DNA of 64,000 nucleotides from Bradyrhizobium sp. OK095 (GCF_900109945.1 NZ_FOBX01000018.1:93652-157651), one strand, 5' to 3'; shown: positions 1 to 11,307, counted from the first letter of the stretch. A program made the numbers and translations. Notes: a model not told the origin generated them from the sequence alone.

Positions 1-48
1 AAATATCATCTGGAACGGCGCCGGAGGCGCTCGGCGTAAGTTTCAGAG

Positions 49-1680
49 TCAGTGCAGCGCCGCCGTGCGCACGACGAAGGACGACGTCTGGAGCTTCGCC
101 GTCGCGCTGCCCGAAAAACTGTCGCAGGACAGGCCCTGCATCGGATCGTCGGTGAAGCCCATCGCGACAACGGCCTGCGGCTTGACGAAATAGCCACGCA
201 GTGTCGCCATGTCGAGTTCGCCCATCAGCGTGACCGACATCGCGCGGCTGGCGCTCGGCGACAGCATCACGATCTTCAGCCAGATGCTGCCGCCCTTGGC
301 CGCGGACAGCCGGGTCGCCGTCGCGATCATGCCATCGGTGCTCTTGCCGACCACACTGTTGATCTCGGTCGCGGGCGCGAGGTTGCGTGCGGCGGAGGCG
401 GGACGGGCTGAGCGCGGGATCGGCGCGGAGGCGGCGACCACATTGGCGCGATCGACGGGGGAGGCGGCCGGCGCGTAAGCCAGCGCCTGAAGCGTTGCGT
501 TGGAGACGCTCGCGGTCGGTTGCGGATCGGTGGCGGCGGCAAGGGCTTGGCGCGCCTTCAGCGCTGCGATCTGCGCGGGCGTCGCCTGCTGCGGCGTGGC
601 CGGGGCATCCCAGAAGCCGCGAGCATTGATGATGTCGGCCGGGGTCTCAGGCTTGCCGGCGGCCGGCTTGTCAGCCACGGGCGCGGGCTTCGGCCTTGGC
701 GGCGCAACGAGCTGCGCATCGGCGGAAGCGAGCTGGATCGCGGCGGCAACTGACGGCTTGGCGCGGGGCGTGGGTACCGGATCGGCGGGCTTTGTTTCGA
801 CAGGCTTGGCTGCGGCGGCGACCACGGTTGGCGCGACAGGCTTGGCGGCCGGGGCGGGCGCGCCTTCGTCATCCTCGTCGCTGCTCGTGGCTGCCGGAGC
901 CGGCTTGCCCTTGAACAAGGCGGCGAAGAAGCTCGGCTTGCTGCCGGCATCGTCGCCATCGCCGCGGCGTTCGATGTCGGCCTTGGCGAGCTCATAACCT
1001 TTGAGCGGGGTGCCGTCGGTCGGGACATGCACCGTGCGGCCGTCCGGGAACACGCGAGCGAGCTGGTCATGCGTCATGCGCGGCCAGTGCCGGATGCTGC
1101 CGGTATCGAGATGCACGAAGGGCGAGCCGGAGGTCGGATAGAAGCCGACGCCGCCGCGCTGCAGGCGCAGGCCGGCGAAGCGGATCTGCTCCAGCGGCAC
1201 GCCCGGAATGTGGAAGTCCATCGCATGTCCCAGCATGTGCTGGCTGAAGCGCGCCACACCCGAGGAGCGGCGGCGGAGCATGGCGTTGGTGGCGGGGGAG
1301 CGATAGGAGGAGATGATCTGGATCGGCTGCTTGCCGTCGACGTCGCGATAGACTTCCCAGAGGATGTCGAACAGGTGACGGTCCATGACCGTCTCGTCCT
1401 GGGTGCGCCAGTCGCGCAGGAAGTGGTTGAGCTGCTTCAGCGCGGCTTCGTCGTAGCGGCCATCACGCTTGAAAGTGACGGTGAGATCTTCGCCGGAATG
1501 GGTGTGGTGGAAGGAGAGCGTCTTGGTCTCGTTCAGCGCGGCGGCGTTATGGACTGAGCCCGCGGCAGCAAGCAGCAATACGGACGCGAGGCCGATCCTG
1601 GAACCGACCTTCACTCCCGCATGGGACAACGACAGCACAGATAATTGGCGTGCGAGACCAGTCAGCACGTTAGAGCCCAC
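49..1680 (-). CDS. DUF882 / M15-type exported peptidoglycan peptidase-like protein
   Basis: A 543-residue protein with an N-terminal hydrophobic export segment (about residues 27-48) and a globular domain at about 50-200. The domain carries the M15/DUF882 metal signature HxxGxAxD (H148 to D155) and a downstream FVHLD with H190, which would be the third zinc ligand. Family members resemble D-Ala-D-Ala carboxypeptidases or amidases, so a periplasmic cell-wall role is inferred. Residues about 250-420 form an Ala/Pro/Lys-rich linker, and about 100 residues of unassigned C-terminal sequence follow. The start is a GTG without a clear Shine-Dalgarno; an in-frame GTG four codons later is possible. 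The next gene on the same strand is an L,D-transpeptidase, a functionally related neighbour. Confidence 0.8.
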   Translation of the reverse strand: MGSNVLTGLARQLSVLSLSHAGVKVGSRIGLASVLLLAAAGSVHNAAALNETKTLSFHHTHSGEDLTVTFKRDGRYDEAALKQLNHFLRDWRTQDETVMDRHLFDILWEVYRDVDGKQPIQIISSYRSPATNAMLRRRSSGVARFSQHMLGHAMDFHIPGVPLEQIRFAGLRLQRGGVGFYPTSGSPFVHLDTGSIRHWPRMTHDQLARVFPDGRTVHVPTDGTPLKGYELAKADIERRGDGDDAGSKPSFFAALFKGKPAPAATSSDEDDEGAPAPAAKPVAPTVVAAAAKPVETKPADPVPTPRAKPSVAAAIQLASADAQLVAPPRPKPAPVADKPAAGKPETPADIINARGFWDAPATPQQATPAQIAALKARQALAAATDPQPTASVSNATLQALAYAPAASPVDRANVVAASAPIPRSARPASAARNLAPATEINSVVGKSTDGMIATATRLSAAKGGSIWLKIVMLSPSASRAMSVTLMGELDMATLRGYFVKPQAVVAMGFTDDPMQGLSCDSFSGSATAKLQTSSFVVRTAALH

Positions 1681-1881
1681 CCAGTCGACCAGCGTTCAAA
1701 ATGGACTCTCCCGCCAACCCCGTTAGCGCGCGAAAGAGGGTGAACGCTTTCTTAAAGCGAGAAGGTTAATCCGAACTTACCTTCCCGCCCCCAAAACCAA
1801 GCCAGAATACAAACCTAAACGCTTGAGTGTGGCGAAAAAACGCCCGCTGCCCGAGATCGGGTGGAGAATGGTTAACGTTAA

Positions 1882-1908
1882 GCGACCCCATCCAGGGGAT
1901 GAGGTCGC
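1882..1908 (-). terminator. Hairpin downstream of the L,D-transpeptidase gene
   Basis: GCGACC/GGTCGC arms with an inner CATCC/GGATG pairing form an imperfect hairpin 46 to 72 nt beyond the transpeptidase stop codon. No clean U-tract follows on the minus strand, so intrinsic termination is uncertain. The rest of 1681-1953 shows no gene. Confidence 0.3.
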
Positions 1909-1953
1909 TGATTTTATTGCAGAATTCTAGAAATTGAGACGCTGGGCCGAGTC

Positions 1954-4140
1954 TCAGCGGGTGAACACCCGCTGGGGCTTGCGGCCGACCGGGGCCGACG
2001 GCTGGGCCGGGGCCCCACCACCGAACAGCCGCTCGAAGAAGTTCGGGCCGGACGAGCCGCCATTGTTGGCCGCCAACACGCCGTTCGGCAGCGTCGTTGC
2101 CGGGCGCGAATAGCTCGGCTGGGAGTGGGCGACGACGTTCTCTAGGTCCTTGCCGCGGCTGTTCTTCAGGATGTTGCTCATGGTCGCGTCGCGGCCATAG
2201 ACGTCCTTGCGGAATTGCAGCTTGCCGCCATCGTCCACAAACGCGGTCTGATAGGTGATGTTGACCGGGATCGGCGTCGGGAATTTCAGGTCGATTTCGC
2301 CCTTGCCGTACATGCTGCGCACGCGCTCCGGCGTGTACTTCTCGTTCGGCAGCGCGATGCCGAGCAGCACGGAGGCGTACTGATCCGGGTTCTGCACGCG
2401 CATGCAGCCATGGCTGAAGGCGCGTTCGTCCCGGGCGAACAGGTTCTTGTCCGGCGTGTCGTGCTGATAGACCAGGAACTTGTTCGGGAAGTTGAAGCGG
2501 ATGCGGCCGAGCGCGTTGGCTTCACCGGGCGGCTGCGAGATGTGCACCGAGCCGTCGCGGTTCTGCTCGAGCTTCAGACCCATGCGCTGAAGCACGGTCG
2601 GGTCCTGCTGCAATGCCGGCAGATATTCGCCATAGACGATCGACGGCGGCACGTTCCAGGTCGGATTGACCGTGATGTACTTCATCGTCTCGGTCAGCAG
2701 CGGGGTCGCGTGCTGGCCCGGCTTGCCGGTGACAACGCGGGTGGTCCAGACCTGCTGTCCGCGCTGCATCACCTTCAGCGTGTAGTCGGGAATGTTGAGG
2801 ATGACATAGGCATCGCCCAGCGAGGGCACGCCGAGGTCGCGCGGCAGCCAGCGCCAGCGCTCCATGTTCACCAGCACCACGTCGATCTGCTTGTCGCGCT
2901 TCGGGGTGTTGATCGCCTTCACGGTCACTGCGTCGAGAACGCCGGTCGCCTTCATCTCGGCGCCGTTCTGGAACTTGCGCACGGCTTCGGCGACGGTGGC
3001 GTCATAGCGGGTGTCGCTGGCGTTCTCGGCGAGGCCGAGCTTGGCGCGCAGTTGCGGCACGCGCGGATCTTCGACGACGATTTCCGCCTGCTTCTTGCCG
3101 GCCGGGGTGTATTTCAGCGCCGGGCCGTCGGCGATCTCGACCACCGGACCGCTGCCCTGGCCGCGGAGCTCCGCAAGCTTGGCCTTCAGCTCCTTGTAGA
3201 GCTTTTGCGGCGGGTTATAGCTGTCGAGCGCTGCGGAGGCGTCAGTCGCGGTCGTGACCTTGGCGAGCACGTCGCTCGGATCAGTCGGATGCTCGGGATA
3301 GAGGATGTCGGCGCTGACCTGAGACCAGTGCATGCGGCCGCTCTGCGCCTGGCGCGCATAGTCGAACATGCTGGCGGTGAGCTTCAGCTCGGCGTCGGCG
3401 AGCGCATCGGGGTTGGTGGCGGCGGCGAAATCCGGCACCGGATAGTCGGCGGGGTTGAGCCCGTCGGAGGCCGCATCCTTCAGCCGCGCGATCACGCCCT
3501 TGGCCGCAGCGGTCAGGCTGCCGGCTTGCGTCCAGACCGGCGCGAAGTCGCGTGCACCGTAGAACTTCTCGATCGCGGCGCGCTCGGTCTTGCGGTCGAA
3601 ATGGCGCGAGGTCTTGGCGCCGATGATGTCCTTGAGCTTGTCGGCAACCGGCTGGTCGGCAGCGGGAACATTGCTCGCGGCCTTCACCGGCTCGGCGGCT
3701 GGAGCGGCGGGTGCCGCAGGCGTTGCCGTCGCAGTGTCGGCCTTTGCTGGTTCAGATTTGGCGGGCTCGGTCTTCGCGGGCTCGGTCTTGGCCGTCTCGC
3801 TCTTGGGCGCCTCGACCGGAGGCGTGGTGGCGACGTCGGAAGGCTTGGTCTCGACCTTGTCCGGTGCGGGAGCGGCTTCAGCCTTCACGGGCTCCTTGGC
3901 AGCGTCCTTCGGGGCGTCCTGCACCGTGGCGGTGGTGTCGAGCCTGATGTCGGATGCGGTCGGGGGCGGGACGTTTGCGGGCTCGGGGCGCGGGATCGCG
4001 GCTTCGATCGCGAGCTCGGCCGCGCTGCTGCGCGCCTGATCCTGCGCCAGCGCCGCACCGGCCGAGACCGTGAGGAAGGTCGCCGCGACCGTCATCAAGA
4101 CGCGGTCAAAGCCTCGACGGTGGTTCAAACAGTCACGCAT
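1954..4140 (-). CDS. Exported L,D-transpeptidase, YcbB/LdtD-like
   Basis: About 728 residues. This family forms 3-3 cross-links in peptidoglycan or attaches proteins to it, in the periplasm. The catalytic signature SHGCMR is present with Cys579 and His577. A peptidoglycan-binding-like helical region (about 360-415) precedes the YkuD domain. A signal peptide spans about residues 10-32. A Pro/Ala/Lys-rich spacer (about 40-150) contains short KTEPA/KSEPA repeats, suiting a protein that reaches across the periplasm. I chose ATG at 4140, which has AGGGG 8 nt upstream, over the GTG at 4149. The C-terminal tail is Gly/Pro-rich. The neighbouring M15-type gene supports a wall-remodelling module. Confidence 0.9.
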   Translation of the reverse strand: MRDCLNHRRGFDRVLMTVAATFLTVSAGAALAQDQARSSAAELAIEAAIPRPEPANVPPPTASDIRLDTTATVQDAPKDAAKEPVKAEAAPAPDKVETKPSDVATTPPVEAPKSETAKTEPAKTEPAKSEPAKADTATATPAAPAAPAAEPVKAASNVPAADQPVADKLKDIIGAKTSRHFDRKTERAAIEKFYGARDFAPVWTQAGSLTAAAKGVIARLKDAASDGLNPADYPVPDFAAATNPDALADAELKLTASMFDYARQAQSGRMHWSQVSADILYPEHPTDPSDVLAKVTTATDASAALDSYNPPQKLYKELKAKLAELRGQGSGPVVEIADGPALKYTPAGKKQAEIVVEDPRVPQLRAKLGLAENASDTRYDATVAEAVRKFQNGAEMKATGVLDAVTVKAINTPKRDKQIDVVLVNMERWRWLPRDLGVPSLGDAYVILNIPDYTLKVMQRGQQVWTTRVVTGKPGQHATPLLTETMKYITVNPTWNVPPSIVYGEYLPALQQDPTVLQRMGLKLEQNRDGSVHISQPPGEANALGRIRFNFPNKFLVYQHDTPDKNLFARDERAFSHGCMRVQNPDQYASVLLGIALPNEKYTPERVRSMYGKGEIDLKFPTPIPVNITYQTAFVDDGGKLQFRKDVYGRDATMSNILKNSRGKDLENVVAHSQPSYSRPATTLPNGVLAANNGGSSGPNFFERLFGGGAPAQPSAPVGRKPQRVFTR

Positions 4141-4161
4141 TGGTCGCACCCCTTGGGTGAA

Positions 4162-4179
4162 CTGTTCCTCGTGGAACAG
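4162..4179 (-). promoter_or_regulatory. Leader hairpin upstream of the L,D-transpeptidase
   Basis: CTGTTCC/GGAACAG arms with a 4-nt loop lie 22 to 39 nt upstream of the chosen ATG, just upstream of its ribosome binding site. It could influence translation; function is inference. Confidence 0.35.
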
Positions 4180-4486
4180 CTTTCGTTATCGCCTATTGAG
4201 CTTCGGCTAAACCGCGCCGGCCTCTCGAAAGTTGCACGCCTGCACGCAACGATTCTTACGCAGACGATATACAGGCCCCGATTTCGCAGCCAGCGCTACC
4301 CGGGACAACTCACGACAAACTGACTTCAAGGGAGCCTCTTGGCAACGGATTGTGCGCCTGCAGCACGCGCTTTTCCCTCTGTCTGTCACTTCCAAGTCAC
4401 GGTTCAAGTCGCAGTTGAATTCTGCCGTCATGCGAACGGCTTACGACCGTCCCGCAGCGTCGCGCGAACCTCCGTTCGCATGAGGC
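4180..4486. other. Intergenic region with an 11-bp inverted repeat
   Basis: No convincing gene is seen between the transpeptidase and the response regulator. Perfect 11-bp arms (CATGCGAACGG at 4431-4441 and its complement at 4474-4484) lie immediately beyond the regulator's stop codon. They could act as a terminator or 3' stabiliser of that minus-strand transcript. The remainder should contain the transpeptidase promoter, which I could not place. Confidence 0.45.
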
Positions 4487-5983
<1,497 letters not shown>

Positions 5984-6110
5984 GGTGTTCCCCGCACGCT
6001 ACTACTATCTGTCTCGAATCGGGGCACTCTGGCCGAAGCCGATTAACGCACTCTTAAACCTTGATGCCCCCGCCCGCCGTCGCGATTGTTGAACACAGGT
6101 TTCCCACACA

Positions 6111-8021
6111 ATGAATTCGCGCTCCAAATCTGCTCTCAAGAAGTCTGCCTTGAAGAAGCCCGCTCTCCGCAAGCCAGCCACCAAGACATCCGCCGTCAAG
6201 AAATCCGCCACCAAGGCAAAACCCTCCAGCAAACCTGCGAGCAAGACCGGCAAGCTTCCGGAGTGGAACCTGGCCGATCTCTATTCCGGGATCGATGCGC
6301 CGGAAGTGGCGCGCGATCTCGCAAAGATGGATGCCGATTGCGTCGCGTTCGAGACCGACTTCAAGGGCAAGCTCGCAACAGGAACAGCAAACGAAGATGG
6401 CGGAAAATGGCTCGCGCAGGCCGTGCGACGCTATGAGGCGATCGACGATCTGGCCGGCCGCCTCGGCTCCTATGCCGGCCTGGTCCATGCCGGCGACAGC
6501 GTGGACCCTGCGATTTCAAAGTTTTACGGCGATGTGTCGGAGCGGCTGACGGATGCGTCGACGCATTTGCTGTTCTTCGCGCTCGAGCTCAATCGCGTCG
6601 ATGACGATATTTTGAACCGCGCGATCCAGGCGCCGGAGCTGGCGCACTACCGTCCCTGGATCGAGGATCTGCGCAAGGAGAAGCCGTATCAGCTCGACGA
6701 CAAGCTCGAGCAGCTGTTCCTGGAGAAGTCCCAGACCGGCTATTCCGCCTTCAACCGGCTGTTCGACCAGACCATCTCCGGCTTGCGATTCAAAGTCGGG
6801 TCCAAGGAGCTCGCGATCGAGCCGACACTCAATTTTCTGGCGGACCGCGACGGCGCCAAGCGCAAGGCGGCGGCGGAAGCACTGGCAAAGACGTTCAAGG
6901 CCAATGAGCGCACCTTTGCGCTGATCACCAACACCCTCGCCAAGGACAAGGACATCTCCGACAATTGGCGCGGCTTCAAGGACGTCGCGGATTCCCGGCA
7001 TCTGAGCAACCGCGTCGAGCGCGAGGTGGTGGACGCGCTGGTCGCCTCGGTGCGCGCGGCCTATCCAAAGCTGTCGCATCGCTATTACGCGCTGAAGGCG
7101 AAGTGGTTCGGCAGGAAGCGGCTGGCTTATTGGGACCGCAACGCGCCGCTGCCGTTCGCGGCGACCGAAATCATCGGCTGGCCCGACGCGCGGAACATGG
7201 TGCTGACGGCCTATCGCGGCTTCTCGCCCAAAATGGCTGACATCGCCGAGCGCTTCTTCACCGACCGCTGGATCGACGCGCCGGTGCGTCCGGGCAAGGC
7301 CCCGGGCGCCTTCTCGCATCCGACCACGCCGTCGGCGCATCCTTACGTGCTCATGAACTACCAGGGCAAGCCGCGCGACGTGATGACGCTCGCGCATGAG
7401 CTCGGCCATGGCGTGCATCAGGTGCTGGCGGCCAAGAACGGCGCGCTGATGGCGCCGACGCCGCTGACGCTGGCGGAGACCGCGAGCGTGTTCGGCGAGA
7501 TGCTGACCTTCCGCCGGCTGCTGGCGCAGACCAAGAGCGCAAAGCAGCGCCAGGCGCTGCTCGCCGGCAAGGTCGAGGACATGATCAACACCGTGGTGCG
7601 GCAGATCGCGTTCTATTCGTTCGAGCGCGCGGTCCACACCGAGCGCAAGAACGGCGAGCTGACCGCGACGCGGCTCGGCGAGATCTGGCTGTCGGTGCAG
7701 GGCGAGAGCCTCGGTCCCGCGATCGAGATCAAGGCGGGTTACGAGAACTACTGGATGTACATCCCGCACTTCATCCACTCGCCGTTCTATGTCTACGCCT
7801 ATGCGTTCGGCGATTGCCTCGTGAACTCGCTCTACGCCGTCTACGAGAACGCGGCCGAGGGATTTGCCGAGCGCTATCTCGACATGCTCGCCGCCGGCGG
7901 CACTAAGCACTATTCCGAGCTGCTGCGGCCGTTCGGGCTCGACGCCAAGGATCCCAAATTCTGGGACGGCGGCCTGAGCGTCATCGCCGGGATGATCGAC
8001 GAACTGGAGGCGATGGGCTGA
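6111..8021 (+). CDS. pepF: M3 family oligoendopeptidase F-type metallopeptidase
   Basis: 636 residues, the usual length for M3B oligoendopeptidases that cleave short peptides in the cytoplasm. The zinc motif HELGH is at 429-433, and the third ligand is expected in the downstream ETASVFGEM helix (about 453). The first 50 or so residues are an extra low-complexity Lys/Ala/Ser stretch of repeated SALKK/PALRK-like units, resembling a histone H1 tail and absent from most family members. The ATG at 6111 has only a weak upstream AGG, so a shorter protein is possible. The gene stands alone between oppositely oriented or unrelated neighbours. Confidence 0.88.
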   Translation: MNSRSKSALKKSALKKPALRKPATKTSAVKKSATKAKPSSKPASKTGKLPEWNLADLYSGIDAPEVARDLAKMDADCVAFETDFKGKLATGTANEDGGKWLAQAVRRYEAIDDLAGRLGSYAGLVHAGDSVDPAISKFYGDVSERLTDASTHLLFFALELNRVDDDILNRAIQAPELAHYRPWIEDLRKEKPYQLDDKLEQLFLEKSQTGYSAFNRLFDQTISGLRFKVGSKELAIEPTLNFLADRDGAKRKAAAEALAKTFKANERTFALITNTLAKDKDISDNWRGFKDVADSRHLSNRVEREVVDALVASVRAAYPKLSHRYYALKAKWFGRKRLAYWDRNAPLPFAATEIIGWPDARNMVLTAYRGFSPKMADIAERFFTDRWIDAPVRPGKAPGAFSHPTTPSAHPYVLMNYQGKPRDVMTLAHELGHGVHQVLAAKNGALMAPTPLTLAETASVFGEMLTFRRLLAQTKSAKQRQALLAGKVEDMINTVVRQIAFYSFERAVHTERKNGELTATRLGEIWLSVQGESLGPAIEIKAGYENYWMYIPHFIHSPFYVYAYAFGDCLVNSLYAVYENAAEGFAERYLDMLAAGGTKHYSELLRPFGLDAKDPKFWDGGLSVIAGMIDELEAMG

Positions 8022-8231
8022 GGCAGCGGCGCACGGTCTGGCGACGGAGCGGCGGGGCCGCCGCGGGTCCCGGCCCGCTCCCGCCAAGCCACCTTCGCGA
8101 CGGCGCGCGAGGCGTTGCTATTTTGGATTGAACGTTCGCGCGTCCTTGCCAGACTAATCCTGTGCGGCACTATTTTTTCAGAATGCAATTTTTGATTGTT
8201 GATTGTCCGAGTGCCGGGTTCGGAGGCCGAT

Positions 8232-11200
8232 ATGGCCAGGATGGGAGCCCGCGTCCCGCAGCCTGATCCGGTGCGGCATGTGGAAACGCAGAAGCCTTGG
8301 GGCGAGCAGCACCGGAACATGGTCAGGCTCGAGCTGGCGGCGATCAACACGCGCCGCCGGGCCGAGGGATTCGACCCCGTGCAATATCCCGGCGACGACA
8401 AGGCGATCGAAACGGTAGGCCTCGCCCTTTCGGGAGGCGGCATCCGCTCTTCCGCCATCGGTCTCGGCGTCTTGCAGGCGCTCAATCATCACGATCTCAT
8501 CAAGCGCGTCGACTATCTGTCGACGGTCTCGGGCGGCGGTTATGTCGGCAGTTCCCTGACCGCGACGATGACCCGCTCGGGCCATTTCGTTTTCGGCAAC
8601 CGCAGCGCCGACGGGCCGAAACTGGCCAAGGAGATCAGTGACACGCCTGCGGTCGGTCACATCCGCAATTATTCGAATTACCTCGTTCCCGCAGGCGTGC
8701 GCGACCTGATCACCGGCATTGCGATCGTCGTTCGGGGCCTCGTCGCCAATCTCGGCCTGACCTTGCCGGCGGTGTTGTGCGTCGCGGCGATCACGGTGCT
8801 GTCCAATGCGGCGCGGTCGTCGCTCTATGTGGCCAATTTCTTCGGGCTCAGCGTCGAGGATGACCAGCTTTTCGGACCATTGGCATGGCTCGGATCCGCG
8901 CCGGGCTTCATTCTGGCGGGCGTCGCGGCGGCGCTGTTGATGTTGTCGGCAGGAGGGGTCTATCGCGTCGTCTTCACGGTCGCTCGGCGTGAATTCTTTC
9001 AGTACACCGCGGGACTTGCGCTCGCGATGGGGTTCATCTGCGCGATCGCACGTTATCTGTCGGTCGACCATTTCGGGCTGACGCTGGCCGCCGTTCTGCT
9101 GGGGCTGATTCTGTTCTTCGCCTGGGCGATATTGCGATCCGTGCTGCCCATCACCCGAGGCGAATTCCGCGGCTATCCGCCGACGATCGGCGCGACCTAT
9201 CTGGTGCTGCTGGCGGCGATCTGCTTCTTCGAATTCCAGCCCTTCATGATCGCGCAGATGTTCGACATCGCCGAGGCCAATGCGAACCAGTCGGGCGGCA
9301 TCGTTGCAGGCGTTGCGATCAAGTGGGTTCAATCGCTCGCCGCCATCACGGCGCCGGTCGCCGCGGCCGTGACGGTGTTCAGGCAGCAATTCGCCGACCT
9401 GCTGAAGGGGGCCGGCGCGTCTGACCTGACGTCACGCCTGCTCGCCCATGTCGCGAAAGCCGCCGTGATCGTTGCCGGCCTCGCGGTGCCGCTGCTGATC
9501 TGGGTCGGATATCTCTACCTCTGCTATTGGGGCATCGCCGACGACAAGGTGCTGGAGGACAGGAGTCGCCAATATCAGATGGCGGACGAGTGGGGCCGGG
9601 CAGCCGTGAGGCCTATGCCGGGCAGACTGGCCCGCGCAAAGGACAGTGCGCGATTGGATCCGGCGTCGCGAACGCCATCCGCCGAAATCGGCGGCCGCAA
9701 CCAGACCGGCAACGACACCAGGACGGAAACCAGGGCCAGGGCGAAAAACGAACCAAGGTCGCTGTCGGCGAAGAAGGATGTGACCCCGGTATCGCACATT
9801 CCATCCTGGCTGTTTTCGATCGCGCCCTGGCGTGCCTCCACGGACGTCGAGACATCCGCCGACGAATTCCAGTGGGTAAAGTACCGCTTCGGCAACAACG
9901 TCAATCTGCGGATGGCGGGGCTCTACCTGGTTGCCGCGATCATCCTGTTCGCGCTGTCGTGGATTCTGGGACCGAATGCAAATTCCCTGCATCGCCTCTA
10001 TCGCGACCGGCTGAGCAAGGCCTTCCTGTTCAACCCGTGCTACTATGCTGATGGCGAGCCGGCACGGAACGAGCCGAGTCTTGACCAGGGGCGTGACTTC
10101 CTCCCGCTCGACGAGGAGAAGCTGAGCCATTTGCTTCATCCCACGGTCGATGAGGCCGACGGGCCGGCGCAGGTGATCGCCAAGGCCCTCGCTTCACCGT
10201 ACCACATCGTGAACGCCGCCCTGAACATCCAGGGCTCTGACTTCGCCAATCGGCGCGGACGGAATGCCGATTTCTTCATGTTCTCGCCGTTGCGTGTGGG
10301 CAGCGAAGCGACCGGCTATGCGCGCACCTGCGCGTTCGAAAAGGTCGCGCCGGGCCTCGACCTTGCGACCGCCATGGCGATCTCGGGGGCTGCTGCGTCC
10401 TCGAACATGGGCTCCGGGTCGATCAAATCGCTGACGCCGACCCTGGCGTTGCTCAACGTGCGTCTCGGCTACTGGCTCAAGAATCCGCGCTATGTGGACT
10501 CCAAGGACAGGCCGCAGCATCACTCGACGCCGCTGTTCCTGTGGTCTGAAATCTCGGGGCGCCTCTACGAGAACGCCGACGCGGTCTATCTCACCGATGG
10601 TGGGCACATCGAGAATCTCGGCGTCTACGAATTGTTGCGCCGGCGGTGCAGGGTGATCATCGCGGTCGACGCGGAAGCCGATGCGCCGATGAATTTCTCT
10701 GCGCTGGTGACCTTGCAGCGATACGCGCGCATCGACCTCGGGATCATCATCGACCTGCCGTGGACGCCGATCCGCAACGCGACGCGGGAATGGATGAATT
10801 GCAACGCTGGCAAGCCGTTGGGGGAGCCGCTGCGATCGTCCGCCGGACCGCATGTCGCGATCGGCAGGATCGACTATGGCGGGGAAGAGACGGGATATCT
10901 CGTCTACATCAAGTCGTCCCTGAGTGGCGACGAGAACGATTACATCCGCGACTATGCGCGTCGCAACGATACCTTTCCGCACGAAACCACGGGCGACCAG
11001 TTCTTCTCCGAGGAGCAGTTCGAGGTCTACCGCGCGCTCGGCTTCCATATGACGCATGGCTTCCTCAGCGAGGATGCCGGCGCCGACGAGATCGTCGTCA
11101 ACGTCCCGGGCGAGCGCTGTGCGAGGCGCGGCTTCTGCGACAGCAAGATGGACTCCATCCGAGCAGTCCGCCGCGCCCTCGGTCTGTCGGTCGAGGAGCC

Positions 11201-11243
11201 GCCGCCGCCGACCGTGACGGTCGCCGTGCTGGATATGGGGTGA
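8232..11243 (+). CDS. Large integral-membrane patatin-like phospholipase
   Basis: 1003 residues from the ATG at 8232, which has GGAG 7 nt upstream and is preferred over an upstream TTG. An N-terminal patatin half carries the oxyanion-hole motif SGGGIRSS (about 67-74) and a nucleophile region STVSGGG with Ser100. About eight hydrophobic segments follow (roughly residues 165-480, and one near 575). The catalytic DGG motif appears only at Asp789 in TDGGHIENLG. In ordinary patatins Ser and Asp are within about 200 residues, so here the hydrolase fold is interrupted by a membrane insertion. Acyl hydrolase activity on membrane lipids is inferred. A charged, low-complexity region lies near 475-530. 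No partner genes are evident; a toxin-antitoxin pair follows. Confidence 0.82.
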   Translation: MARMGARVPQPDPVRHVETQKPWGEQHRNMVRLELAAINTRRRAEGFDPVQYPGDDKAIETVGLALSGGGIRSSAIGLGVLQALNHHDLIKRVDYLSTVSGGGYVGSSLTATMTRSGHFVFGNRSADGPKLAKEISDTPAVGHIRNYSNYLVPAGVRDLITGIAIVVRGLVANLGLTLPAVLCVAAITVLSNAARSSLYVANFFGLSVEDDQLFGPLAWLGSAPGFILAGVAAALLMLSAGGVYRVVFTVARREFFQYTAGLALAMGFICAIARYLSVDHFGLTLAAVLLGLILFFAWAILRSVLPITRGEFRGYPPTIGATYLVLLAAICFFEFQPFMIAQMFDIAEANANQSGGIVAGVAIKWVQSLAAITAPVAAAVTVFRQQFADLLKGAGASDLTSRLLAHVAKAAVIVAGLAVPLLIWVGYLYLCYWGIADDKVLEDRSRQYQMADEWGRAAVRPMPGRLARAKDSARLDPASRTPSAEIGGRNQTGNDTRTETRARAKNEPRSLSAKKDVTPVSHIPSWLFSIAPWRASTDVETSADEFQWVKYRFGNNVNLRMAGLYLVAAIILFALSWILGPNANSLHRLYRDRLSKAFLFNPCYYADGEPARNEPSLDQGRDFLPLDEEKLSHLLHPTVDEADGPAQVIAKALASPYHIVNAALNIQGSDFANRRGRNADFFMFSPLRVGSEATGYARTCAFEKVAPGLDLATAMAISGAAASSNMGSGSIKSLTPTLALLNVRLGYWLKNPRYVDSKDRPQHHSTPLFLWSEISGRLYENADAVYLTDGGHIENLGVYELLRRRCRVIIAVDAEADAPMNFSALVTLQRYARIDLGIIIDLPWTPIRNATREWMNCNAGKPLGEPLRSSAGPHVAIGRIDYGGEETGYLVYIKSSLSGDENDYIRDYARRNDTFPHETTGDQFFSEEQFEVYRALGFHMTHGFLSEDAGADEIVVNVPGERCARRGFCDSKMDSIRAVRRALGLSVEEPPPPTVTVAVLDMG

Positions 11244-11278
11244 GGCGAGGGGGGTGCCGAACGGGTGTAAAACATCTG

Positions 11279-11307
11279 TTGAACGCAGGGATTTTGTCGT
11301 GTTATAC
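11279..11307 (+). promoter_or_regulatory. Candidate sigma-70 promoter of the toxin-antitoxin operon
   Basis: TTGAAC at 11279-11284 and TTATAC at 11302-11307 are separated by 17 bp. The -10 element lies inside the palindrome at 11301-11318, an arrangement typical of autorepressed operons. Assigned by eye. Confidence 0.4.

Noticed and set aside
2215..4323. 702-codon open frame on the plus strand opposite the L,D-transpeptidase
   Set aside because: Long antisense frames are expected in high-GC DNA. The product is His/Arg/Leu-rich with no recognised fold, and the opposite strand has a full transpeptidase.
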